Shown: piece after piece, positions 54,094 through 61,927 of the stretch
Numbering within the stretch: the stretch's first letter is position 1
Layout: the number at the start of each line of letters is the position of its first letter
Assembly (NCBI GenBank): GCA_035326105.1
Contig: DAOKYO010000002.1
Coordinates: 1-64,000, forward strand
DNA length: 64,000 bases
DNA from: Bacilli bacterium
Lineage (GTDB): Bacteria > Bacillota_I > Bacilli_A > RFN20 > CAG-826
Direction: 5' to 3'
Position numbers and translations under genes: made by a program
Notes under the pieces: model-generated
Databases searched by the model: none
What the model saw: the letters and a program-made list of their open reading frames with translations, nothing else
Told to the model about the DNA's origin: nothing

Positions 54094-55932
54094 ATGGCAA
54101 AGGAAATTATTTTAGGTATTGACTTAGGAACAACCAATTCCGTCGTTAGTTATATGCAAGCCGACGGTTCAGTAAAAGTTATTCCCAACCCCGAGGGACA
54201 CAACACGACTCCATCGGTGGTTGCTTTTAAGAGCAATGGCGAGGAAATTGTCGGGGATGCGGCTAAACGGCAGGCCATTACTAATCCGGACACGGTTATG
54301 AGTATTAAGCGGAAGATGGGAACCAATGAAAAAGTCCGCGTCAGCTGCTTAAATAAAGACTTCACCCCGCAGGAAATTTCGGCTAAAGTTTTAGCCTATA
54401 TGAAAAAGTACGCCGAGGAAAATCTTGGTCAGAAAGTTTCAAAAGCAGTTATTACCGTTCCGGCATATTTTAACGATGCCCAACGGCAGGCCACCAAAGA
54501 CGCCGGTCAAATTGCCGGGCTTGATGTCGTTCGGATTATCAACGAACCGACAGCTGCCAGTTTGGCCTATGGATTAGAAAATAAAAAAGAAGAAAAAATT
54601 CTGGTTTTTGACTTAGGTGGAGGCACGTTTGATGTTTCTATCTTGGAGATTGGCGATGGTACATTTGAAGTTATTGCTACTTCAGGCGACAACCGTTTAG
54701 GCGGCGATGACTGGGATAAAGTGGTGGCGGATTGGATTCATGATCAGATTCGTTCACAATATGGCGTTGATCTTAACGATAAGATGGCTATCCAACGTTT
54801 CCGGGACGCGGCCGAAAAAGCAAAAATTGAATTAAGCGCGCAATTATCAACGACGATTTCTCTCCCCTTTATCGGGATGGGAAAAGACGGACCAATCAGT
54901 TTTGAAACAACGCTGACGAGAGCAAAATTCCAGGAGATGACGAAGGATTTACTCCGGCGGACGGAAGAGCCGGTTCGTAGAGCCCTGGCCGACGCCAAAA
55001 TGAGCGCCAGCGATCTTGATGAAGTCCTCTTAATCGGCGGTTCCATTCGGATGCCGGCAGTTCAAGAACTTGTCAAACAATTAACGGGCAAGAATCCTAA
55101 CCTCTCAATTAATCCGGATGAAGCTGTTTCAATTGGCGCCTCAGTACAAGGCGGTATTGTCAGTGGCGATGTCAAGGACGTAGTCCTTCTCGACGTTACG
55201 CCATTGACCTTAGGTATCGAGACGATGGGTGAAGTTATGACTCCGCTCATCCAGCGGAATACAACCATTCCGACAACGAAGAGCCAAATCTTCTCCACGG
55301 CGGCCGATAATCAACCCAGTGTTGATATTATGGTCTACCAGGGCGAAAGACCGATGGCTCGGGACAATAAACTTCTAGGTCATTTCCGGCTGGATGGAAT
55401 TAAACCGGCTCGCCGTGGTCAACCCCGTATTGAAGTTACTTTCTCCATTGATGTCAATGGTATTGTTAAGGTGACGGCAAAGGATCTTGATACGGCTAAG
55501 GAACAACAAATCACTATTACCGGATCATCCGGTTTGAGCAAGGATGAGATTGATCGGATGGTGAAGGAAGCCGAAGCAAACAAGGATGCCGATGAAAAGC
55601 GGAAAGAAGAAGTCGAACTCAAGAACAAAGCCGAAAGTTTCATCAACTCGATTGATGAAGGGCTTAAAGAAAAAGGCGCTTCGATGGATGCTAAGCAAAA
55701 AGAAGAAACGGAAAAGCTCCGCGATGAATTGAAGAAGGCACTTGATGCTAACGATATGGATACATTGCGCAGCAAGATTAACGAATTGGAAAAGGCAGCC
55801 GAAATGATGGCGCAAATGCAAGCCGATCAAGGCGGTAAGCCGGAAGAAAACGCCTCGGGCGGTAAAGATAATTCTGATAGTAAGGGCGATGATGTCGTCG
55901 ATGCCGACTTTACTGAAGACAAGAAAAAGTAA
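54094..55932 (+). CDS. dnaK: Chaperone DnaK
   Basis: Hsp70 chaperone. ATPase domain: ILGIDLGTTNSVVSYMQ, NEPTAASLAYG and VFDLGGGTFDVSIL; linker DVVLLDVTPLTLGIET; peptide-binding domain with LLGHFRLDGIKPA; C-terminal lid ending DDVVDADFTEDKKK. 612 residues; the ATPase lacks the 24-residue loop of Gram-negatives (short Gram-positive form). AAAAGGAG before ATG 54094. Confidence 0.98.
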   Translation: MAKEIILGIDLGTTNSVVSYMQADGSVKVIPNPEGHNTTPSVVAFKSNGEEIVGDAAKRQAITNPDTVMSIKRKMGTNEKVRVSCLNKDFTPQEISAKVLAYMKKYAEENLGQKVSKAVITVPAYFNDAQRQATKDAGQIAGLDVVRIINEPTAASLAYGLENKKEEKILVFDLGGGTFDVSILEIGDGTFEVIATSGDNRLGGDDWDKVVADWIHDQIRSQYGVDLNDKMAIQRFRDAAEKAKIELSAQLSTTISLPFIGMGKDGPISFETTLTRAKFQEMTKDLLRRTEEPVRRALADAKMSASDLDEVLLIGGSIRMPAVQELVKQLTGKNPNLSINPDEAVSIGASVQGGIVSGDVKDVVLLDVTPLTLGIETMGEVMTPLIQRNTTIPTTKSQIFSTAADNQPSVDIMVYQGERPMARDNKLLGHFRLDGIKPARRGQPRIEVTFSIDVNGIVKVTAKDLDTAKEQQITITGSSGLSKDEIDRMVKEAEANKDADEKRKEEVELKNKAESFINSIDEGLKEKGASMDAKQKEETEKLRDELKKALDANDMDTLRSKINELEKAAEMMAQMQADQGGKPEENASGGKDNSDSKGDDVVDADFTEDKKK

Positions 55933-55951
55933 ACGATTGAATTAATTTTTC

Positions 55952-55978
55952 GGGCTGAGGGGAGTTAACCCTCAGCCC
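55952..55978 (+). other. Strong hairpin between dnaK and dnaJ
   Basis: Stem GGGCTGAGGG (55952-55961), loop GAGTTAA, CCCTCAGCCC (55969-55978), 10 perfect pairs. No T-tract follows (TTGCTGG), so it is a poor terminator; a processing or stability element that lowers dnaJ relative to dnaK is more likely. Confidence 0.75.
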
Positions 55979-55999
55979 TTGCTGGAAAGGAAGGACGAT

Positions 56000-57136
56000 A
56001 TGGCTGAAAAGCGTGATTATTATGAGGTGTTAGGCGTAAGTAAGACAGCTTCGGCTGACGAAATTCGCCAAGCCTATCGAAAACTTGCCAAAAAATATCA
56101 TCCAGATGTTAATAAAGAGGCGGGAGCGGAAGAAAAGTTTAAAGAAGTACAAGAGGCCTATGATGTTTTAAAAGACGATCAAAAACGGGCCGCTTACGAT
56201 CGTTTTGGTCATGCTGCTTTCGATCAAACCGCAGGTCAAAATCCTTTTAATGGAGGATTCGGCGGCGGATTTAGCGGTGGTTTCCAAGATGTCGATCTCG
56301 GAGATATTTTTAGTTCCTTCTTTGGTGGCGGGTCTTCGCGGCGAACTCGCTCAGCCAATGGTCCCCAAAGGGGCGATGACTCTTTAACGCGGGTGAAGAT
56401 ATCTTTTATGGATGCTATCAATGGTAAGGATATTACTTTGAAGGTAACCTACGATGAACCATGCGCGCATTGCCATGGAACGGGAGCCGATAGCCCGAGT
56501 GATATCCATACTTGCCATACCTGCGGTGGCAGTGGTTATGTTCGTAGTCAACGTCAGACAATTTTAGGGACGATGGAAACGCAATCCCCCTGCCCGACCT
56601 GCGGTGGCACGGGTAAAGAAGTTACCACCAAGTGTCATGTTTGCGGCGGCAGCGGTTATTCCCGTGTTAAGACGGATTTGAAGGTGAAGATTCCGGCCGG
56701 AATCAATAACGGTCAACAAATCCGAATTCCGGGTAAGGGTAACCGCGGATTAAACGGCGGGACTAATGGTGATCTTTTCATCGAGGTGGTCGTTGCCGAG
56801 CACGAGTTCTTTGTCCGGGATGGAAGCAATATCCATCTTAAAGTACCCCTCAGTTTCATGGAGGCCGCTTTAGGAACGGAAATTGATGTTCCGACTGTCT
56901 ACGGAGATGTGAAAATGAAGATTCCTGCGGGAACGCAGCCGGGAACTGTTCTGCGCCTGAAGGGCAAAGGGGTCAAGGATCTGCGCGGTTCGGTTGGCGA
57001 CCAATATGTTGAATTGGAAGTCAAAACTCCGACCAACCTCAGCAAGAAACAGAAAGACCTGTTGGAGCAGTTAAAAAATGCCGATAGCGGAGATGAGAGT
57101 TTCTTTGAAAGGTTTAAAAAGAAATTTAAATGGTAA
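56000..57136 (+). CDS. dnaJ: Chaperone DnaJ
   Basis: Co-chaperone that stimulates DnaK. J domain RDYYEVLGVSKTASADEIRQAYR with the HPD triad, Gly/Phe-rich region (FNGGFGGGFSGGF), four zinc-finger repeats CAHCHGTG, CHTCGGSG, CPTCGGTG, CHVCGGSG, and the C-terminal substrate domain. 378 residues. ATG 56000 has AAGGAAGGA upstream; a TTG at 55979 lies beside the hairpin and is rejected. Confidence 0.97.
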   Translation: MAEKRDYYEVLGVSKTASADEIRQAYRKLAKKYHPDVNKEAGAEEKFKEVQEAYDVLKDDQKRAAYDRFGHAAFDQTAGQNPFNGGFGGGFSGGFQDVDLGDIFSSFFGGGSSRRTRSANGPQRGDDSLTRVKISFMDAINGKDITLKVTYDEPCAHCHGTGADSPSDIHTCHTCGGSGYVRSQRQTILGTMETQSPCPTCGGTGKEVTTKCHVCGGSGYSRVKTDLKVKIPAGINNGQQIRIPGKGNRGLNGGTNGDLFIEVVVAEHEFFVRDGSNIHLKVPLSFMEAALGTEIDVPTVYGDVKMKIPAGTQPGTVLRLKGKGVKDLRGSVGDQYVELEVKTPTNLSKKQKDLLEQLKNADSGDESFFERFKKKFKW

Positions 57137-57161
57137 GGGATTTATTCCCTTACTTTTTTTT
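57134..57161 (+). terminator. Terminator of the hrcA-dnaJ operon
   Basis: Stem TAAGGGA/TCCCTTA, loop TTTAT, then AC and eight T. The stem starts at the dnaJ stop codon. Confidence 0.88.
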
Positions 57162-57207
57162 CACTTATCGATATTTGTTGATATAATTAAAGGCAAGGAG
57201 ATTACGT

Positions 57208-57651
57208 ATGTCAAAATGTCGAAACTGCGGAGGGGAAATTAATGATGATGCGCGTATTTGCCCTCATTGTGGCATCTCATATCCCGGCGGATTATCGAAG
57301 GAAATTGGCGATGACTTTACGACTCGACTTGATCCGGTTTTACCCGAGTACGAGTTATATCGGATGCGAACGAGAAAGACCACCTGTCTCTTATTTTGCT
57401 TGGCGGGCTGGACGGGCGCAGGTTTCTTTTATTTAGGAAATAAAATCAAGGGAACGATATGGCTTTTAGGTTCGCTTTTATTTATTGTCGGTCTCTCGGT
57501 ATTAGGAATTGTCTACCAAACACAAGATCATCCCGCGTGGCTATATATTCTCATTGTGATGGGAATTGTTTATTGCGTAAACATTGGTTTTGGATTATAT
57601 TTTTTATTTGCATCCGGCGTTAAGGATGCCGAAGAGGAGCTTTTGCGCTGA
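57208..57651 (+). CDS. Zinc-ribbon membrane protein
   Basis: 147 residues. The N-terminus is a zinc ribbon with CxxC pairs CRNCGG and CPHCGI, then two or three hydrophobic segments (LLFCLAGWTGAGFFYLGNKI, LLGSLLFIVGLSVLGIVY, LIVMGIVYCVNIGFGLYFLF). The YRMRTRKTTCLLFCLAG-GFFYLG portion is TM2-like. ATGs at 57208 with AAGGAG. It overlaps rsmE by 1 nt (TGATG). Function unknown. Confidence 0.7.
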   Translation: MSKCRNCGGEINDDARICPHCGISYPGGLSKEIGDDFTTRLDPVLPEYELYRMRTRKTTCLLFCLAGWTGAGFFYLGNKIKGTIWLLGSLLFIVGLSVLGIVYQTQDHPAWLYILIVMGIVYCVNIGFGLYFLFASGVKDAEEELLR

Positions 57652-58379
57652 TGCAACGATATTTTGTTCAAGACATTAAAAATAATCAGGAAATCGCATT
57701 TACACGGGAAGATGAATTTCATATCCTGCGGGTGATGCGCTTTAAAGTTCATCAGAGGTTGGAGGTCGTCTTTGAAAATAAACTTTTTCTTGGCGAAATT
57801 ATCAATGTCAATCCTTTGAAAGCAATCGTTCGTGAGCCTTTATTTGAAAACAGCGAGAATGAAAGCGATGTTACAATTCTCTTTGCTCTTGCTAAAGCGG
57901 AAAAACCGGATTTGGTGATTCAAAAGTGCACCGAATTGGGAATTAAACGAGTCATTCTTTTTGCGAGCGAACATTCGGTGGTTAAAATTGATGCGTCCCG
58001 AATTGAAAATAAACGCAATCGATATATGACGATTGCTAAAGAAGCCAGCGAACAATGTCACCGGCTGGCAATTCCGGAAATAATCGGACCGATGTCTTTA
58101 AAAGAAGCGTTGAGTTACGATCGTTCCAAACATCGCTTTGTTTGTGATACCACCCAGGCCGAAGACGGGAAAATCTGGTCAATTAAGGCGGCCCAAGCAT
58201 CCGTCGAAGCCCGAGACTCAATCGCCGTTGCCATTGGTCCCGAAGGGGGCTTTAGTCCCAGCGAAATAGCCTTGTTCCATCAGATGAAATTTGCCAGTCT
58301 TTCACTTGGTCCACGCATTCTCCGATCGGAAACGGCGGCAATTACGGCTGCGGCCCTTTTCAGCATTTTGAATTATTGA
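57651..58379 (+). CDS. rsmE: 16S rRNA m3U1498 methyltransferase
   Basis: SPOUT-class methyltransferase with a trefoil knot. 242 residues: N-terminal PUA-like (MQRYFVQD, HILRVMRFKVHQRLEVV), then KAEKPDLVIQKCTELGIKRVI, EASEQCHRLAIPEI and the SAM-binding IGPEGGFSPSE with LSLGPRILRSETAAITA. dnaJ-prmA-rsmE is the usual Bacillota order; prmA is absent and the zinc-ribbon gene is in its place. Confidence 0.95.
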   Translation: MQRYFVQDIKNNQEIAFTREDEFHILRVMRFKVHQRLEVVFENKLFLGEIINVNPLKAIVREPLFENSENESDVTILFALAKAEKPDLVIQKCTELGIKRVILFASEHSVVKIDASRIENKRNRYMTIAKEASEQCHRLAIPEIIGPMSLKEALSYDRSKHRFVCDTTQAEDGKIWSIKAAQASVEARDSIAVAIGPEGGFSPSEIALFHQMKFASLSLGPRILRSETAAITAAALFSILNY

Positions 58380-58395
58380 TGAGGAAAAAGAAAAT

Positions 58396-59154
58396 ATGAT
58401 TCACTTGTATGAATATTTGTATCGGCACCAAAAGCCCCGAAATCTAGACTTAACCGTCGATGGCGAGTATTTTTTAAAGCACCGCGATGAATTGCTTTTG
58501 CGCCCGCGTTATAGCAACCTTTACGAGGTGGATAATGAGTTTGATATCGTCCGGGCAAACATTATTCTTCGCTCGCTTGACACCTTAAGAACCCTGAACA
58601 GCGCCATTCAAAAACTTGGGCTTGACACGGACAGGATGGATGACAATCGCTTAAAAGCAGTATTTGCGACAATTTTTAAGGATGCACCATATTTTTTTAT
58701 TGAAGATGAGGAAGCTTATTTTCCTTTATTTTCTCGGGTCTTTAATCTTATATATGGCGTCGACAGCGCCAAACTTTTCTCTTTGCCCTTAAATCGTATG
58801 ATTGAGGAATTAGATGGGGAGATGGTCGATCCGTTTGAAGAGTATAATTTCCCGCTTTTTGGCAGCAATTTCACCCAGTTAGTTCTTGTCGGTGGGGACA
58901 AAACAACCCGAGCCTACTATCATTTGGATTTTCAAATGGTTTTTATCGTCAATCTTCAGGGCACATTGGATACCAAAATTACCCTTTTTGACAGTAAAAT
59001 TCGCAATGTAAATACCAGCCATATTATTTCGCGTTTAAAGCCGGTTATTCAGGCTTACTATGACAATAATCGCATTAAGATGATCGATATGCTCTACCAA
59101 GGAGAATTTATATCCGTCTATGCTTATAATCTTCTTTTAGGAAAAATGGTGTGA
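58396..59154 (+). CDS. Unknown conserved-looking protein
   Basis: 252 residues, no recognised motif, no signal peptide or membrane helix. It is rich in aromatic residues (HLYEYLYRHQKP, APYFFIEDEEAYFPLF) with mixed alpha/beta composition. It lies 16 bp after rsmE with TGAGGAAAAAGAAA as ribosome binding site, and 3 bp before mtaB, so it is co-transcribed with two RNA-modification genes. A role near tRNA/rRNA modification is only a guess from position. Confidence 0.6.
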   Translation: MIHLYEYLYRHQKPRNLDLTVDGEYFLKHRDELLLRPRYSNLYEVDNEFDIVRANIILRSLDTLRTLNSAIQKLGLDTDRMDDNRLKAVFATIFKDAPYFFIEDEEAYFPLFSRVFNLIYGVDSAKLFSLPLNRMIEELDGEMVDPFEEYNFPLFGSNFTQLVLVGGDKTTRAYYHLDFQMVFIVNLQGTLDTKITLFDSKIRNVNTSHIISRLKPVIQAYYDNNRIKMIDMLYQGEFISVYAYNLLLGKMV

Positions 59155-59157
59155 CGT

Positions 59158-60447
59158 ATGACATATAAAACATTTACGCTCGGCTGCAAGGTAAACGCCT
59201 ACGAGAGCGACGCCGTGGCTTCGCTTTTAAATACCCGTGGGTATCATGAGGCGAACGAAACAGAATCGGTAGACGTAATCATAATCAACACCTGTTCAGT
59301 GACGTCCACCAGCGATCAGAAATCGCGTCAGCATATTCGCAAATTTCATAAATTATACCCGACGGCGATTATCGTCGTTATGGGTTGCTATGCCCAAGTT
59401 GATCCCGAAAGTGTCCGTTCCCTTCCCGGTGTGGCCATTGTTGTCGGGGCGAGTGATCGCCATCGGATCCCCGATTTGATCGAGCAGTACAAACAGCATT
59501 CGCAAGTTATCAGTACCGTTGCCAAAAACGAGCGTGACTTTGATTATGAGGACTTTGGAGTGACAAGTTTTACCCATAATTCGCGGGCTTACTTAAAAAT
59601 TCAAGATGGTTGCGATAATTTTTGCAGTTACTGCATTATTCCATATTCGCGCGGAAAATTGCGGTCACGGCCGGTGGCATCAATTATCACCGAGATTAAG
59701 GATCTGGTAGGTCATGGTTATAAGGAGATTATTTTGACGGGAATTCATACGGGAGGCTACGGAAAAGATTTAAACGGATTTACCTTTTCCAATTTGGTGG
59801 AAACGATACTTCATGATGTCCCTGACTTATTTCGCCTTCGTATTTCCTCAATTGAAGAAAATGAAGTGACTCCGGATTTACTAAGTATTATGGCGAAGTC
59901 ATCGGTGATGGCCCGTCATCTACATTTACCACTGCAAAGTGGTAGCAGCGGTGTCTTAAAGCGCATGAATCGAAAATATGATACCGCGTCCTTTTTGTCC
60001 AAAGTAAAGATGATTCGCGATTACCTACCGGACATTGCACTTTCGACTGATGTCATAGTGGGCTTTCCTGGGGAGACGGAAGAGGAATTTGCCGAGACAT
60101 ATAATTTTATAAAGCAGGCAAATTTTATGCGCCTTCATGTTTTTCCTTTTTCACCTCGGAGTGGAACGAGTGCGGCGCGAATGAAGAATCAAGTCGCACC
60201 GGAAGTAAAAAAAGAAAGAGTAAATCAGCTTATTGCGCTCTCGGAAGCATTAGAAGCGGATTATGAAAAAAAGTTCGTCGGAAAAAGCGTTGAAGTTATC
60301 TTTGAGGAGTACGATGATACTCATCATTTAGCTATCGGCCATACATCCAATTACCTGGTCGCTCAATATCCTTCACCGATCGCTCTTCATGGTCAAATAA
60401 AGGATATCATCTTCCAAAATTATACACATGACATAAATAAAAAATAA
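59158..60447 (+). CDS. mtaB: tRNA t6A37 methylthiotransferase
   Basis: Radical SAM enzyme that adds methylthio to t6A37 of tRNAs reading ANN codons. N-terminal UPF0004 domain (TLGCKVNAYESDAV, INTCSVTSTSDQKSRQ, VMGCYAQVDPE) gives the first cluster; the radical SAM CxxxCxxC is CDNFCSYCIIPYSRG; HLPLQSGSSGVLKRMNRKY is a typical block. The C-terminal TRAM domain is present but short. 429 residues. ATG 59158, 3 bp after the preceding stop. Confidence 0.94.
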   Translation: MTYKTFTLGCKVNAYESDAVASLLNTRGYHEANETESVDVIIINTCSVTSTSDQKSRQHIRKFHKLYPTAIIVVMGCYAQVDPESVRSLPGVAIVVGASDRHRIPDLIEQYKQHSQVISTVAKNERDFDYEDFGVTSFTHNSRAYLKIQDGCDNFCSYCIIPYSRGKLRSRPVASIITEIKDLVGHGYKEIILTGIHTGGYGKDLNGFTFSNLVETILHDVPDLFRLRISSIEENEVTPDLLSIMAKSSVMARHLHLPLQSGSSGVLKRMNRKYDTASFLSKVKMIRDYLPDIALSTDVIVGFPGETEEEFAETYNFIKQANFMRLHVFPFSPRSGTSAARMKNQVAPEVKKERVNQLIALSEALEADYEKKFVGKSVEVIFEEYDDTHHLAIGHTSNYLVAQYPSPIALHGQIKDIIFQNYTHDINKK

Positions 60448-60495
60448 GGCTTAATCAGTGTTTTTTATTTTTTTTAATAAAATGTCTAAAAAATA

Positions 60496-60524
60496 TTGAC
60501 GGAAGCTATTTATCTATATATAAT
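60496..60524 (+). promoter_or_regulatory. Sigma-A promoter for rpmF
   Basis: TTGACG (60496-60501), 17 bp, TATAAT (60519-60524). Followed by AAGGAGGA before the gene. Confidence 0.85.
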
Positions 60525-60558
60525 ACGTTCGTGAATTCAAAGAAGGAGGATTTTTCAT

Positions 60559-60840
60559 ATGGCAGTACCATTTAGACGTACCAGCAAGACTCGGAAGAGA
60601 ATGCGGCGTACCCATTTCAAACTTGGTGTTCCTGGATTAGTCACTTGCCCCCATTGTGGAGCGCTGATCCCCGCGCATACGGTTTGTCCAAAATGCGGAT
60701 ACTATAAAGGCGAAAAGGTTATCGGACCGGTGGAAGAAACATCGGCCGCGCCTAAAGCTAAAGCGACAAAAGGAAAGAAGAAAGCCGGCGATAAAAAAGT
60801 GGCAGAAACTTCAACCGTTGCTGAAGAAAAAGCTGAATAA
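60559..60840 (+). CDS. rpmF: 50S ribosomal protein L32 with C-terminal extension
   Basis: Large-subunit protein with a zinc ribbon: MAVPFRRTSKTRKRMRRTHF start, CPHCG and CPKCG pairs (TCPHCGALIPAHTVCPKCGYY). Usual length is about 57-60 residues; this one has 93, due to an Ala/Lys/Glu-rich tail of about 35 residues (APKAKATKGKKKAG, then EEKAE). The tail is low complexity and ends in a terminator hairpin that overlaps the stop codon. AAGGAGG is the ribosome binding site. Confidence 0.94.
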   Translation: MAVPFRRTSKTRKRMRRTHFKLGVPGLVTCPHCGALIPAHTVCPKCGYYKGEKVIGPVEETSAAPKAKATKGKKKAGDKKVAETSTVAEEKAE

Positions 60841-60864
60841 AGTTGAGGAAACTCAACTTTTTTT
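60839..60864 (+). terminator. Terminator of rpmF
   Basis: Stem AAAGTTGAG/CTCAACTTT, loop GAAA, then T to 60864. Confidence 0.88.
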
Positions 60865-60942
60865 AATATTTATTGTATAATACATCCGCATGTTGAATTT
60901 AATTTAATTATTTCCGTTAAGCGGATTTAAAAGGAGAAAAAA

Positions 60943-61578
60943 ATGAATTACAACAAAATGATTGACCATACTTTGCTGAAACCGGATGCGACCCCAGATA
61001 AGATTGTTAAACTTTGCGGTGAGGCTAAAGAATACGGATTTGCGAGTGTGTGCGTCAATGGGTGCTATGTGCGCCTGGCCGCTCAGGAGTTAAAAGACTC
61101 GGGCATCGATGTTTGTACCGTAGTTGGCTTTCCTTTGGGAGCGATGGCAAGTGAAGCCAAACTTAAAGAGACGGAAATCGCTTTGAAAGACGGAGCAACC
61201 GAAGTCGATATGGTCATTAATATCGGGCGATTGATAGCTCAAGACAATCAATATGTCGAAAACGAGATTCGTTCGCTGAAAAAAGCTTGTGGAAACAAAG
61301 TTTTAAAAGTTATCATTGAGACCTGTTTATTAACCGACGAACAAAAGGTTCGGGCTTGCCAGCTTGCGGTGGCGGCCGGAGCCGATTTTGTGAAAACCTC
61401 AACTGGTTTTTCCACAGGTGGAGCCAATGTGCATGATATTGCTCTGATGCGCAAAACGGTCGGACCCAATATCGGCGTAAAAGCCAGCGGCGGCATTCAT
61501 ACGCATGAACAAATGGTAGCTTTAGTTGAGGCGGGAGCCACGCGTATCGGCGCAAGTAGCGGTCCGCAAATTATTTAA
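60943..61578 (+). CDS. deoC: Deoxyribose-phosphate aldolase
   Basis: Splits deoxyribose 5-phosphate to acetaldehyde and glyceraldehyde 3-phosphate. IDHTLLKPDATPDKI start, Schiff-base lysine in FVKTSTGFSTGGA, second lysine region GVKASGGIHT, and VDMVINIGRL. 211 residues is usual. TATAAT at 60876-60881 and AAAAGGAG. Joins pdp and cdd in nucleoside salvage. Confidence 0.95.
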   Translation: MNYNKMIDHTLLKPDATPDKIVKLCGEAKEYGFASVCVNGCYVRLAAQELKDSGIDVCTVVGFPLGAMASEAKLKETEIALKDGATEVDMVINIGRLIAQDNQYVENEIRSLKKACGNKVLKVIIETCLLTDEQKVRACQLAVAAGADFVKTSTGFSTGGANVHDIALMRKTVGPNIGVKASGGIHTHEQMVALVEAGATRIGASSGPQII

Positions 61579-61601
61579 GAGATTTAATAGGCATTTTTTC
61601 C

Positions 61602-61630
61602 TTGCAAAGCCGGTTGATGACCGATATAAT
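61602..61630 (+). promoter_or_regulatory. Sigma-A promoter for rpsU
   Basis: TTGCAA (61602-61607), 17 bp, TATAAT (61625-61630). Confidence 0.75.
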
Positions 61631-61674
61631 GTTTAAGGTTAAAAGCTTATATGCTCCCAAGGAGTTGATAAAAA

Positions 61675-61851
61675 ATGCCAAAAACAATCGTACGTGACAA
61701 CGAATCGCTTGATGAAGCTCTTCGTCGGTTCAAGCGCCAAGTCAACAAGGCGGGAACTTTAACGGAAGCGCGTAAGCGTGAGTTTTATTTAAAGCCGGGT
61801 CTTAAGCGTAAACTTAAGTCCGAGCAAGCTCGTCGCAAGGGACGTCGTTAA
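61675..61851 (+). CDS. rpsU: 30S ribosomal protein S21
   Basis: 58-residue basic protein of the 30S platform, important in initiation. MPKTIVRDNESLDEALRRFKRQ at the start (first 20 residues shown in part), then EARKREFYLKPG and a Lys/Arg-rich end (RRKGRR). AAGGAG 8-12 nt before ATG 61675. It has its own promoter and terminator. It often sits near yqeY, ybeY and era; ybeY, cdd and era follow here. Confidence 0.95.
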   Translation: MPKTIVRDNESLDEALRRFKRQVNKAGTLTEARKREFYLKPGLKRKLKSEQARRKGRR

Positions 61852-61858
61852 GAAAAAT

Positions 61859-61882
61859 AAGCATCGTAAGATGCTTTTTTTT
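61859..61882 (+). terminator. Terminator of rpsU
   Basis: Stem AAGCATC/GATGCTT, loop GTAA, T-run 61875-61882. Confidence 0.9.
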
Positions 61883-61900
61883 ATTATATAAAAGCGATTT

Positions 61901-61923
61901 CTCTCTATTTACTAATAGGGAGG
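61901..61923 (+). promoter_or_regulatory. Hairpin covering the ribosome binding site of the C39 gene
   Basis: Stem CTCTCTAT (61901-61908)/ATAGGGAG (61915-61922), 8 pairs with one G-U, loop TTACTA. The 3' arm contains the GGGAGG ribosome binding site (61918-61923), 4 nt before ATG 61928. No T-tract follows. The core CTATTTACTAATAGG matches CTATTTACTAGTAGG at 40344-40358 before comEA in 14 of 15 positions. Confidence 0.6.
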
Positions 61924-61927
61924 AATT

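Noticed and set aside
60884..60932. Possible leader hairpin ATCCGC/GCGGAT before deoC
   Set aside because: The first arm lies mostly before the expected transcription start (about 60888), so it is unlikely to form in RNA.
61910..61917. TACTAATA as a cin-box-like -10 for a competence sigma factor
   Set aside because: It ends 10 nt before ATG, so a start site 6-7 nt downstream would leave out the ribosome binding site. Kept only as an alternative in the finding.
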